Below, one piece after another: positions 57,738-64,000 of a stretch of DNA of 64,000 bases. This stretch comes from Leptospira fainei serovar Hurstbridge str. BUT 6 (GTDB taxonomy: Bacteria; Spirochaetota; Leptospiria; Leptospirales; Leptospiraceae): the NCBI RefSeq assembly GCF_000306235.2, contig NZ_AKWZ02000010.1, positions 496,001 through 560,000 of the forward strand, written 5' to 3'. Numbering within the stretch: position 1 is the stretch's first letter; the number at the start of each line of letters is the position of its first letter. The notes beneath the pieces were generated by a model, which was given only the letters and a program-made list of their open reading frames with translations, was not told where the DNA came from and made no database searches. A program made the position numbers and the translations under genes.

Positions 57738-58325
57738 ATGAACAAAAAAAATATTCTATTCGTCCTGTTGGTCGGAGCATTCGCTCTTACTAGCGTACAG
57801 GCTGGCAACTTTAAGTTAGACAACGCTCATACTTCCGTCGGCTTCAAAGTAAAACACCTTGCTATCTCCAACGTTCCTGGAACATTCAAGGAATATAATG
57901 GCAAATTCGCTTTCGACGAAAAAACCAACAGCTTAACCGGCTTAGAAGTTACGATCCAGGCTGCTTCCATTTCCACGAATGACGCAGATCGTGATAAACA
58001 TCTGAAAGGAAAAGATTTCTTTGATGCTGGCGAATTTGCCACCATCGCGTTCAAGGCAACCAAAGCAGCCGTTAAGAAAGGCGGAGTATCTAAAGTGGCC
58101 GGAGAATTGACGATTAAAGGAGTGACCAAGCCGGTCGTACTCGAAGTAAAATACGGCGGTTCCGCAAAAGATCCGTGGGGAAACACTCACCTTGCTTTCG
58201 AAGCGGAAACCAAAATCAATAGAAAAGATTTCGGCTTAACTTGGAATAAGACTCTTGAAACCGGCGGCTTATTGGTCGGGGAAGAAGTTTCCATTCGCAT
58301 TGAAGGCGAAGCAATTCCCGAATAA
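57738..58325 (+). CDS. YceI-family periplasmic protein
   Basis: 195 residues. A signal peptide (MNKKNILFVLLVGAFALTSVQA) is followed by a YceI lipocalin-like domain: LDNAHTSVGFKVKHLAISNVPGTFKEYNGKF, DADRDKHLKGKDFFDAGEFATIAFKAT, and NRKDFGLTWNKTLETGGLLVGEEVSIRIEGE, the family signature. YceI proteins bind isoprenoids or other long lipids; some are stress-induced. An operator-like palindrome precedes it and a terminator follows, so it is monocistronic. Its place next to the bufferin gene is suggestive, but a functional link is only inferred. Confidence 0.95.
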   Translation: MNKKNILFVLLVGAFALTSVQAGNFKLDNAHTSVGFKVKHLAISNVPGTFKEYNGKFAFDEKTNSLTGLEVTIQAASISTNDADRDKHLKGKDFFDAGEFATIAFKATKAAVKKGGVSKVAGELTIKGVTKPVVLEVKYGGSAKDPWGNTHLAFEAETKINRKDFGLTWNKTLETGGLLVGEEVSIRIEGEAIPE

Positions 58326-58334
58326 TAGGATCGC

Positions 58335-58365
58335 GCAGGCGGGATCGATTTCGTTCCCGCCTTGC
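58335..58365 (+). terminator. Hairpin terminator after the YceI gene
   Basis: GCAGGCGGGATCG and CGTTCCCGCCTTGC pair over about 12 bases, with a bulge and one mismatch, around ATTT. A short T-rich stretch (AATCTTTCG) follows. It separates the YceI gene from the bufferin gene. Confidence 0.65.
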
Positions 58366-58469
58366 AATCTTTCGACTAACCACAATCTCAACCGACGCCC
58401 TAGTTTTCCCTTTTTCCCATTCAATTCCGAACTAAATCGAAATTATCCTTTTCACATTTATAGAACTTT

Positions 58470-58494
58470 GTAACCATTTCTCCATCAAATCGAA
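58470..58494 (+). promoter_or_regulatory. Candidate ECF-type promoter of the bufA-like gene
   Basis: GTAACC (58470-58475), 15 bases, CGAA (58491-58494). This has the AAC of ECF -35 elements and the CG of their -10 elements, and it matches what I recall as the GTAACC/CGAA promoter type of Caulobacter SigF, which controls bufferin genes there. A similar arrangement occurs before the YHS gene. It leaves a leader of roughly 70 bases before the ATG at 58571. Predicted by eye. Confidence 0.5.
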
Positions 58495-58521
58495 TTAACA
58501 AAAGATTAACGGAAGTGCTTC

Positions 58522-58540
58522 AGTTCGTAACAAACGAACT
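58522..58540. promoter_or_regulatory. Inverted repeat in the leader of the bufA-like gene
   Basis: AGTTCGT-N5-ACGAACT, perfect 7-base arms, ending 30 bases before the ATG. It could be an operator or an mRNA hairpin in the 5' leader. No metal-responsive repressor gene is adjacent. Confidence 0.45.
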
Positions 58541-58570
58541 CCTTTCCGAATTTCAAAACGGAGAAATCGA

Positions 58571-58825
58571 ATGAACGACCTAACTAAACATTTACTGATT
58601 GGAGCCGCGTTGACCGGCTTATTGACGACAGGAGCCATCGCTGAGGATAAAACCGGATCCGACTCGAAGGGAGAATGCCATGGAATTAATTCCTGCAAGG
58701 GAACGGGAGATTGCGGCGGTAAAGGACATTCTTGCGCGGGAAAAAATTCCTGCAAAGGCCACGGCTGGCTTTCACTTACCAAGAAGGATTGCGACGCAAA
58801 AAAAGGAACCTTTAAGAAATCTTAA
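58571..58825 (+). CDS. BufA2-type bufferin precursor peptide (putative RiPP metallophore)
   Basis: 84 residues. The N-terminal signal peptide (HLLIGAALTGLLTTGAIA, cleavage after Ala24) sends it to the periplasm. The 60-residue mature part has six Cys (36, 42, 48, 55, 61 and 74), many Lys and Gly, and two near-repeats, GINSCKGTG (38-46) and GKNSCKGHG (57-65). A closing WLSLTKKDCDAKKG follows. This is the pattern of BufA2 peptides, whose Cys residues are modified by an MNIO enzyme and which buffer copper. GGAG lies seven bases upstream of the ATG. Its 3' end overlaps the 3' end of bufC by 14 bases on the other strand, an unusual layout. Confidence 0.88.
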   Translation: MNDLTKHLLIGAALTGLLTTGAIAEDKTGSDSKGECHGINSCKGTGDCGGKGHSCAGKNSCKGHGWLSLTKKDCDAKKGTFKKS

Positions 58826-59570
58826 TATCCTTTAGGAACCCTCCTCGAATCAAAGTGGATAAAAAATCCGCGACGGTTTTAGTTCCCGACGGTGGAACTC
58901 CAGTCATCTCCACTGCCTCGAGGAGGGTTCTATTTTCCTGTAGTCGTTTACCGAACGTCCACCCCCATTCATCGAGAACTTCCGTTCGAATATCATTTCC
59001 CTTTTTACCCATTAATAAAAATTCGGCACTTTTTTCTTCCGGAATTTGGCAGGATTCCTCCTTTCTCTTCTTCCATAGGCCGTAAACTGGAAAATCGTTT
59101 TTCAAGAAAATTGCCGTGTCGGAAAAAATAAACCGAAGATCTCCCGGTTCTTTTCCTTCCAAAGAATGTTTCGGATCGACCGTCGGGCCGGCCGGTCTGT
59201 GGAAAAGTTGGGCAAATAAATATTCGAATTCCGCCAATTCCTTCAAGAATAAGATTTTCGGAAATTTCCGTTCTAGGTAGGCGGGAAACTCTTTCCCGTA
59301 ATTCGATAAATTATAGGAGATGGAAGGGACATTATGTAGAAACGTTTCCGCAACTGCAAAGAATTCCTCGTCCCCCAAAACTCGCCAAACTGTTTCAAAA
59401 ATTTCACTTAATGCTTCGGTTAACCTTACGGTATATCCGGAGGAATAAATTTCTAAAGCCGAAACATCATTCAGTCGTGCTGCGGGAAGGATTTCCTTCC
59501 GTAATGGATTTTTCCAATTCGAAGTCAGAATGGAATTAGCAAACTGCTCTCGAAAAGTATTCTCGTTCAT
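58812..59570 (-). CDS. BufC-type DUF2063 partner of the MNIO enzyme
   Basis: 252 residues. The N-terminal DUF2063 domain is clear: FREQFANSILTSNWKNPLRKEILPAARLNDVSALEIYSSGYTVRLTEALSEIFETVWRVLGDEEFFAVAETFL, then YLERKFPKILFLKELAEFEYL and a distinct C-terminal domain. DUF2063 proteins (BufC/HvfC) present the precursor peptide to the MNIO enzyme. The start at 59570 overlaps the bufB stop as ATGA, so the two are translationally coupled; the frame is open further upstream, but only inside bufB. It runs antisense into the end of the peptide gene. Confidence 0.88.
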   Translation of the reverse strand: MNENTFREQFANSILTSNWKNPLRKEILPAARLNDVSALEIYSSGYTVRLTEALSEIFETVWRVLGDEEFFAVAETFLHNVPSISYNLSNYGKEFPAYLERKFPKILFLKELAEFEYLFAQLFHRPAGPTVDPKHSLEGKEPGDLRFIFSDTAIFLKNDFPVYGLWKKRKEESCQIPEEKSAEFLLMGKKGNDIRTEVLDEWGWTFGKRLQENRTLLEAVEMTGVPPSGTKTVADFLSTLIRGGFLKDIKIS

Positions 59571-60427
59571 ATCGTTCCAATCGATAGGAATTCCGCGGCT
59601 TTCAAGGCCTCCATTTCCAATTCCGGAAATGGAGGGATATCGGCATCCCATTCCAGTAATACCGGGATAGCTTGGATTTTCTCGGAATATGCGGCCATTA
59701 GATCCCAAACCGATTTGGACACCGGTTTTGAATGCGTATCGAACAAAAACTCACCCGTATCGGTAAATCCGGCTATATGAATTTGTCCTACCGAATCCCA
59801 AGGAATCCCGTCCAAAAATTGATTCGCAGAAAAACCATGATTAAACGAATTAACGTAAACATTATTTAAATCCAATAATAAGCCGCAACCGCTCCCTTTG
59901 AGAACCCCCGTTAAAAATTCCCATTCCGTCATTTCGTCCGAACGAAATCGGAGGTATGTCGAAACGTTTTCAATCAGGATTCTCCTTCCCAGGAACTCTT
60001 GAATTTTTTCGATTCTTTCGATGGCAAGTTTTTGAAATCCTTTGGTAAACGGAAATGGGAGCAGGTCGTGCAAATAATGACCGCCGTTATCCGTCCAGCA
60101 AAGATGATCCGAAACGATCACGGGATCGATTCTTTCTATCAAGGACTTCCATCTATCCATGTAACGGGAATTCGGAAAAGATTCTCCGAGTAATGATAGA
60201 GACACTCCGTGCAACGCGACGGGAAAATCCTTCCGAACCTCCTCTAACATGACCAGAGGTTTTCCTTCCGAGTCCATATAATTCTCGGAAATCGCTTCGA
60301 ACCAAGAAATTCTAACCGGTTTCTTTTCCCGTAAGTACGGATAATGTTCCGATCGAAGGCCGACACCTATCCCCAACCGATCGAGAGAATCGATCGGTTG
60401 AATTTTATTTTTCTGAATCGGCATCAT
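59567..60427 (-). CDS. BufB-type DUF692/MNIO peptide-modifying enzyme
   Basis: 286 residues, a TIM barrel of the multinuclear non-heme iron oxidative enzyme family. Metal-ligand regions are all recognisable: GLRSEHYPYL, the His of VALHGVSLSL, VSDHLCW, ILIENVSTYLRF, LLLDLNNVYVNSFNHG, QIHIAGF, FDTHSKPV and VLLEWDADIPPF. Such enzymes convert Cys residues of a precursor into thiooxazole-type groups, using O2 and a mixed-valent iron centre. GGAGG eight bases upstream supports the ATG at 60427 (a second ATG is at 60424). It leads a two-gene operon with bufC; the peptide gene is separate and on the opposite strand. Confidence 0.93.
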   Translation of the reverse strand: MMPIQKNKIQPIDSLDRLGIGVGLRSEHYPYLREKKPVRISWFEAISENYMDSEGKPLVMLEEVRKDFPVALHGVSLSLLGESFPNSRYMDRWKSLIERIDPVIVSDHLCWTDNGGHYLHDLLPFPFTKGFQKLAIERIEKIQEFLGRRILIENVSTYLRFRSDEMTEWEFLTGVLKGSGCGLLLDLNNVYVNSFNHGFSANQFLDGIPWDSVGQIHIAGFTDTGEFLFDTHSKPVSKSVWDLMAAYSEKIQAIPVLLEWDADIPPFPELEMEALKAAEFLSIGTI

Positions 60428-60439
60428 TTACCACGCCTC

Positions 60440-60493
60440 CTAACCTTGAACCGTACAAGGAAGATTCGAGATCACTTCCGTATCTGCATCCAT
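60440..60493 (-). CDS. Possible 17-residue leader ORF before bufB
   Basis: MDADTEVISNLPCTVQG, one Cys. AAGGG stands about eight bases before its ATG. Its TAG stop overlaps the bufB Shine-Dalgarno (TAGGAGG), an arrangement typical of coupled leaders. The frame is open further upstream (to 60694), through the GC-rich repeat, so it may instead be the tail of a lost gene. Translation is unproven. Confidence 0.35.
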   Translation of the reverse strand: MDADTEVISNLPCTVQG

Positions 60494-60607
60494 TTTTAGA
60501 CCCTTGATAAAACGAACTAGCATAGAATCCAGGTGGAACTCCCACAAATCTCCGGAATAAAAAAGAATTGTAAGATATTGAATTTTATGATATGCGACAT
60601 TTTCCAC

Positions 60608-60643
60608 CGCTTCGCTCCGGCCCCCGCCCAAAAGGGCGGGGAT
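60608..60643. repeat. GC-rich dispersed repeat, copy 2
   Basis: CCGCTTCGCTCCGGCCCCC then GCCC, AAAA and GGGCGGGGATT; the same block as at 35664-35702. Here CCCCGCCC-AAAA-GGGCGGGG is a perfect 8-base hairpin. It lies in the gap between the BufB operon and the YHS gene, where it could also act as a barrier to transcription. Confidence 0.7.
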
Positions 60644-60711
60644 TTTATCGAAAAAATACGAATGCCCGCGCGGATAAAGCCGAGAATTTATCATACTGAT
60701 TGAAGACGTAC

Positions 60712-60736
60712 GTAACTTACTTCGATTTAGAACGAA
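60712..60736 (+). promoter_or_regulatory. ECF-type element before the YHS gene
   Basis: GTAACT (60712-60717), 15 bases, CGAA (60733-60736); the same spacing as the element before the bufA-like gene. The predicted start would lie only a few bases before the ATG at 60746, giving an almost leaderless mRNA, which is a reason for caution. A small inverted repeat CTTCG-N8-CGAAG overlaps it. Confidence 0.35.
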
Positions 60737-60745
60737 GCTTGTTAC

Positions 60746-61204
60746 ATGAACAAGTCACATTTTCTTTTTCCTTTTTTCGTACTTTTCGTCGCCTGCAGCG
60801 GTGGGCAGACTGTTGATCCGGTATTCAAAGCAGATGGTTTAATTGCGATTCGCGGTTATGATCCTGTAGCTTATTTTTCGGAAAGCAAGGCGGTAGCGGG
60901 AGATGAAAAATTTCAAACCACTTGGAACGGAGCGAAATGGAAATTCTCTTCGCAGAAGAACTTGAATGCATTTAAGAAAAAACCGGAAAATTACGCCCCT
61001 CAATACGGCGGATATTGTGCCTACGCAATGCGCGACGGCGAAACTTATGAAATCGATCCGAAGGCATGGAAAATCGTAGAGGGAAAGCTATATCTGAACT
61101 ATAATGAAAAAGTAAACGGATTTTGGAGTCGGGACATTCCGGGAAATATAAAGAAAGCGGATAACCAATGGGCAAAGCTACCCAAGAAAACCGTGATCCC
61201 GTAA
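60746..61204 (+). CDS. YHS-domain lipoprotein
   Basis: 152 residues. The signal (FLFPFFVLFVAC) ends in a lipobox-type VACSGG, so the Cys is probably lipidated. The mature part is a YHS domain: GLIAIRGYDPVAYFSESKAVAG, then FQTTWNGAKWKFSSQKNLNAFKKKPENYAPQYGGYCAYAM and IVEGKLYLNYNEKV. YHS domains occur in copper- and other metal-handling proteins; here the GGYCAYA Cys and nearby residues are the likely site. It lies 319 bases from the bufB start, divergent from it, and shares an ECF-type element with the bufferin gene. A partner role in metal handling is inferred. Confidence 0.9.
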   Translation: MNKSHFLFPFFVLFVACSGGQTVDPVFKADGLIAIRGYDPVAYFSESKAVAGDEKFQTTWNGAKWKFSSQKNLNAFKKKPENYAPQYGGYCAYAMRDGETYEIDPKAWKIVEGKLYLNYNEKVNGFWSRDIPGNIKKADNQWAKLPKKTVIP

Positions 61205-61225
61205 TTAATAAATCCGTTATTGAAT

Positions 61226-61249
61226 GAAGAAACGCCTATTCGTTTCTTC
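61226..61249. terminator. Hairpin between the YHS and J-domain genes
   Basis: GAAGAAACG-CCTATT-CGTTTCTTC, a perfect 9-base stem between two convergent genes, partly inside the end of the J-domain gene. There is no strong T-run, so termination is only possible. Confidence 0.4.
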
Positions 61250-62144
61250 CTTTCATGACGAGATAGTTATACGAAGCGACGATCCTCTGGGTCATTTCAA
61301 GACCGTCCTTATTTACGTCGGGATGATATTTCTTAATTAATTCCTTGTACTTCTTCCTAAGATCCCCGCCGTCGTATTCTTCTGCCAATCCCAAAAATTC
61401 TCTATGACGACGTGTCTCTTCGTCCTCTTCATAAGAATTTACGACCCTTGATCTACGGTTTTGGGCTTTGGTTTTTTTCTTCTTTTGTTCATCTTTTCGG
61501 AAACGACCGAAAATTTCATAATAGGCACGATCCCTATATTCTGCCGTGAACTCCCGAAGCGGAAACACCTTCGTATTTAAGATTTGGTAAAAGTACTTTC
61601 GAAGGAAAACATCCGCTCCGTAATCGGCCGGGATGGATTTCCGATCCAAAAATTCCGCAATTCCATTATCGACTAAACGTCCTAGATCGAATTTATCGTC
61701 GAAGTAGGAATCGAAAGCGTCTTCAAATCTCTTAGTGGAGGAAATCAAGAGCAGGAGCAGCTCTTTATCCAGATCGTGTTTGTCCAATTTAGCGATGACG
61801 ATTTCTTTTAAATGAACTCGAAGTTCCTCGAGATAAACATCGTCGAAATAAACGCCTGCTTTCGCAAATTCGTGCTCTAGTCCTTCGATCTTTAAAATCT
61901 TGCCTAAAAGAAGAACCAGAATATCCGCTCTGGATTCCCGAAACCCTTGCGCACCTTTCGAAGAATACGCCATGTCGGCCCGAAGTGCGTAGAGGATCTT
62001 ATAATAATCCTCCCTTCTGATATCCAATATTTCGATTATTTTGTCGGCAGAAATATACCATTCACAATCCGTACTAGAGGATTGGATTTCAAAAAGTATA
62101 TCCTCGATAGAGGACTTCACTTGATCGAAACTTTTCGCCGTCAC
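61236..62144 (-). CDS. Protein with a C-terminal J-domain
   Basis: 302 residues. The last about 60 residues are a J-domain: HREFLGLAEEYDGGDLRKKYKELIKKYHPDVNKDG, with the HPD motif that stimulates Hsp70/DnaK. The preceding about 230 residues are mainly helical with no recognised family and a basic linker (KDEQKKKKTKAQNRRSRV). Placement of the J-domain at the C-terminus is the reverse of DnaJ and suggests that the N-terminal part binds a specific client. No signal peptide. Confidence 0.82.
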   Translation of the reverse strand: MTAKSFDQVKSSIEDILFEIQSSSTDCEWYISADKIIEILDIRREDYYKILYALRADMAYSSKGAQGFRESRADILVLLLGKILKIEGLEHEFAKAGVYFDDVYLEELRVHLKEIVIAKLDKHDLDKELLLLLISSTKRFEDAFDSYFDDKFDLGRLVDNGIAEFLDRKSIPADYGADVFLRKYFYQILNTKVFPLREFTAEYRDRAYYEIFGRFRKDEQKKKKTKAQNRRSRVVNSYEEDEETRRHREFLGLAEEYDGGDLRKKYKELIKKYHPDVNKDGLEMTQRIVASYNYLVMKGRNE

Positions 62145-62248
62145 ATCAGGTCCCTAAATTAGACCCTGTTTCTTTGAGGTTGATTGTCCAATCCTTTTCC
62201 CGGTAAAAAAGGTTTGATCGGTGCCGGGTAAGGAAAGACCTTTCCCCC

Positions 62249-64000
62249 ATGCTACCCCTTATTACCGTTCTCGGATGTTTCTTCCTATATTTTTTAGGCT
62301 ATAAATTCTACTCCGGATATCTATCTAGATCCGTTTTCCAGCTAAAAGATACGACAGGGGATACTCCGGCGCATAGATACAACGATGGGGTAGACTACCT
62401 TCCTACCAAACCGTCGATCCTATTCGGTCACCATTATGCCTCGATAGCTGGATTGGCTCCTATTCTAGGACCGGCCGTTGCGGTGATTTGGGGTTGGCTT
62501 CCGGCTATGCTTTGGGTCGTTTTTGGAGCGATTTTTATCGGATGCGTTCATGATTTTGGAGCTTTAGTCGTTTCCGTTCGTAACGAAGGGAAGTCCATCG
62601 GCCAAGTGGCACAAGATTTATTGGGGCCGCGAGCCAGGAGTTTGTTCCATGCAATTATTTTTTTCCTGGTGGCCCTCGCGATGGGCGTATTCGTCATTGT
62701 GCTTGCAGAAATGTTTTCGGCGGGGAAGAAAATAGTCCCCCAAAATCCCAAGCCGACCGTTTCCGTTCAGGAAGAAAAGATTCCTGCAGTCCATACTCAT
62801 TCCGATGAAATTCGAGTCGAGAGCCCTTCTCCTATTCAATTAAGAAGTAATTTCCCTGAAGCAGTGATTCCGACCGTCGGACTCATGCTTCTAGCTCTAT
62901 TGGTCGGTTGGTTACATTTTAAGAAAGGGTTCAAACTTGCTCCGCTTACGATACTCTCGGTGGTCCTTACATTAGTCGTGATGGTTATCGGAATGAACGA
63001 ATCGGTTCTGTCTTGGACTGGATTAGGAGATATTGAGAGATCTCCGAGCATTCCGAGCTGGAAAATTTTGCTTCTGCTCTACGCATTTTTAGCTTCGGTA
63101 ACACCTATTTGGCTTCTGCTACAAAGCCGCGATTATATTAATTCCTTTCTTTTATACATCGGCATCATCGCCATATATCTGGGTTTCATTAAGGGAAGCA
63201 TATTCGGAGAATTCACTTCTTTCAATGCGGACGCGGTTCGTTCGGAATCGATCGGATTGGATTTAGTGCCTTTCGTCTTTATCACGATCGCTTGCGGAGC
63301 CGTTTCCGGATTTCACGCTCTGGTAAGTTCCGGAACCACCGCCAAACAATTAAATCGCGAAGTGGATGCACGACCGATCGGTTACGGCGGAATGATCGGC
63401 GAATCTTTACTAGGCCTTACTTCGGTCGTCGCCTGCACGATCGGTTTTTCATCCGCCGCCGAGTGGTCTTCTTTCTATAAATCATGGGCGGGAATTCAAG
63501 GGTTGGCCCCGCAAGTCGGAGCTTACATTTACGGAACCGGTAGATTCATCTCTCAATTAGGATTCGATCAGGGATTTGCCCAAGGATTCATCGCACTGAT
63601 CGTGGTAAGCTTCGCATTAACGTCCTTAGACTCGGCTACTCGTTTGCTGCGCTATAACGTGGAAGAAATTGCCGAAAGCACGGGCGTTGATTTTTTAAAG
63701 AAAACATTAGGAAATCGATATATTTCAAGCACAATCGCCTGCCTTGCGATCGCCTTTTTTGCCTTTCTCGAGGTCGAACAAGGAGGAAAGAAAAAAGCCG
63801 CCGGGTTGGCTCTTTGGAAATTGTTCGGGACTACAAACCAATTGCTGGCAGGCTTGGCCTTACTCGTGGTTACGATTTACTTATTGTATTCGAAACGAAA
63901 AACTTGGGTTTCGTTTATTCCGATGTTATTCGTATTAACTGCGACCCTATGGGCGATGATCGTGAACTTTTACGAATTCCTATTCGATAAAACTCCGAAT
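62249..64000 (+). CDS. cstA: CstA-family carbon starvation / peptide transporter (partial, runs off the window)
   Basis: 584 codons are open to the right edge and the stop is not reached. The start [32 protein letters not shown], then [52 protein letters not shown], is the CstA signature. [16 protein letters not shown] and [14 protein letters not shown] follow. The membrane protein imports peptides or pyruvate under carbon limitation. A polar insertion of about 55 residues (around residues 153-205, [14 protein letters not shown]..) lies between helices. There is no strong upstream ribosome-binding site except AAGGAAAG about 10 bases before the ATG. Confidence 0.95.
   Translation, partial: MLPLITVLGCFFLYFLGYKFYSGYLSRSVFQLKDTTGDTPAHRYNDGVDYLPTKPSILFGHHYASIAGLAPILGPAVAVIWGWLPAMLWVVFGAIFIGCVHDFGALVVSVRNEGKSIGQVAQDLLGPRARSLFHAIIFFLVALAMGVFVIVLAEMFSAGKKIVPQNPKPTVSVQEEKIPAVHTHSDEIRVESPSPIQLRSNFPEAVIPTVGLMLLALLVGWLHFKKGFKLAPLTILSVVLTLVVMVIGMNESVLSWTGLGDIERSPSIPSWKILLLLYAFLASVTPIWLLLQSRDYINSFLLYIGIIAIYLGFIKGSIFGEFTSFNADAVRSESIGLDLVPFVFITIACGAVSGFHALVSSGTTAKQLNREVDARPIGYGGMIGESLLGLTSVVACTIGFSSAAEWSSFYKSWAGIQGLAPQVGAYIYGTGRFISQLGFDQGFAQGFIALIVVSFALTSLDSATRLLRYNVEEIAESTGVDFLKKTLGNRYISSTIACLAIAFFAFLEVEQGGKKKAAGLALWKLFGTTNQLLAGLALLVVTIYLLYSKRKTWVSFIPMLFVLTATLWAMIVNFYEFLFDKTPN

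Noticed and set aside
60494..60694. The upstream part of the minus-strand frame before bufB, as a longer protein
   Set aside because: It translates the GC-rich hairpin repeat (KIPALLGGGRSEAV) and has no start signal; only the last 17 codons have a plausible start.

Overview
The window reads as chromosomal DNA of a spirochaete of the genus Leptospira. The basis is protein resemblance: many leptospira-type lipoproteins with loose lipoboxes, a DUF1566 lipoprotein, a PhaR-like regulator, an RND/TolC export operon and the overall gene neighbourhood. Base composition is moderate (low-to-mid 40s % GC by eye). The species cannot be fixed from this sequence. No IS element, prophage, CRISPR array or rRNA is visible. 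Three tRNAs are present: Val-GAC, Arg-CCT and Val-TAC.

Layout. 1-2.4 kb is a small accessory patch: a cut-off Rpn-type nuclease, an unknown lipoprotein, the relic of a HigA antitoxin and an intact ribbon-helix-helix/PIN toxin-antitoxin pair. 2.4-16.3 kb is one tight minus-strand operon: a TolC-like protein, three lipoproteins, an HlyD adaptor, two tandem RND permeases (the second without the usual proton-relay residues), a MORN protein and a Yip1-like membrane protein. 16.7-22.2 kb holds a very large DUF1566/Ig-like lipoprotein gene and a divergent OmpA-type propeller protein. 22.4-25 kb is regulatory: a thioesterase and a TetR gene sharing two matching operators, then a MarR gene and a small membrane protein around a long palindrome. 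25-35.4 kb is mixed housekeeping: a YwaF-type protein, a compact UvrD-like helicase, tandem PF10118 hydrolases, a HEAT-repeat protein, a PhaR-like regulator, an FrnE/DsbA protein, a TlpA-like protein and a UbiA-type prenyltransferase.

35.7-52.8 kb is mostly core: a TrkH/KtrB transporter, EF-G, a degenerate LysM-LytM protein, an amidohydrolase, two cyclic-nucleotide-domain proteins, PrmC, GlnB with AmtB, an acyl-CoA carboxylase beta subunit, a glmM-glmS-alternative glmU operon that should cover UDP-GlcNAc synthesis, and S20. 53.2-57.5 kb has two unknown cytoplasmic proteins with two glycosyltransferase-type proteins.

57.7-61.2 kb is the most unusual part. It encodes a YceI protein, an 84-residue secreted six-cysteine peptide of the BufA2 (bufferin) type, its DUF2063 partner BufC, its DUF692/MNIO enzyme BufB, and a YHS-domain lipoprotein. 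This looks like a ribosomally made, post-translationally modified metallophore system. Its structural gene converges on and overlaps the modification operon instead of leading it. ECF-type promoter-like elements (GTAAC-N16-CGAA) lie before the peptide gene and the YHS gene. The window ends with a C-terminal J-domain protein and a CstA carbon-starvation transporter cut by the right edge.
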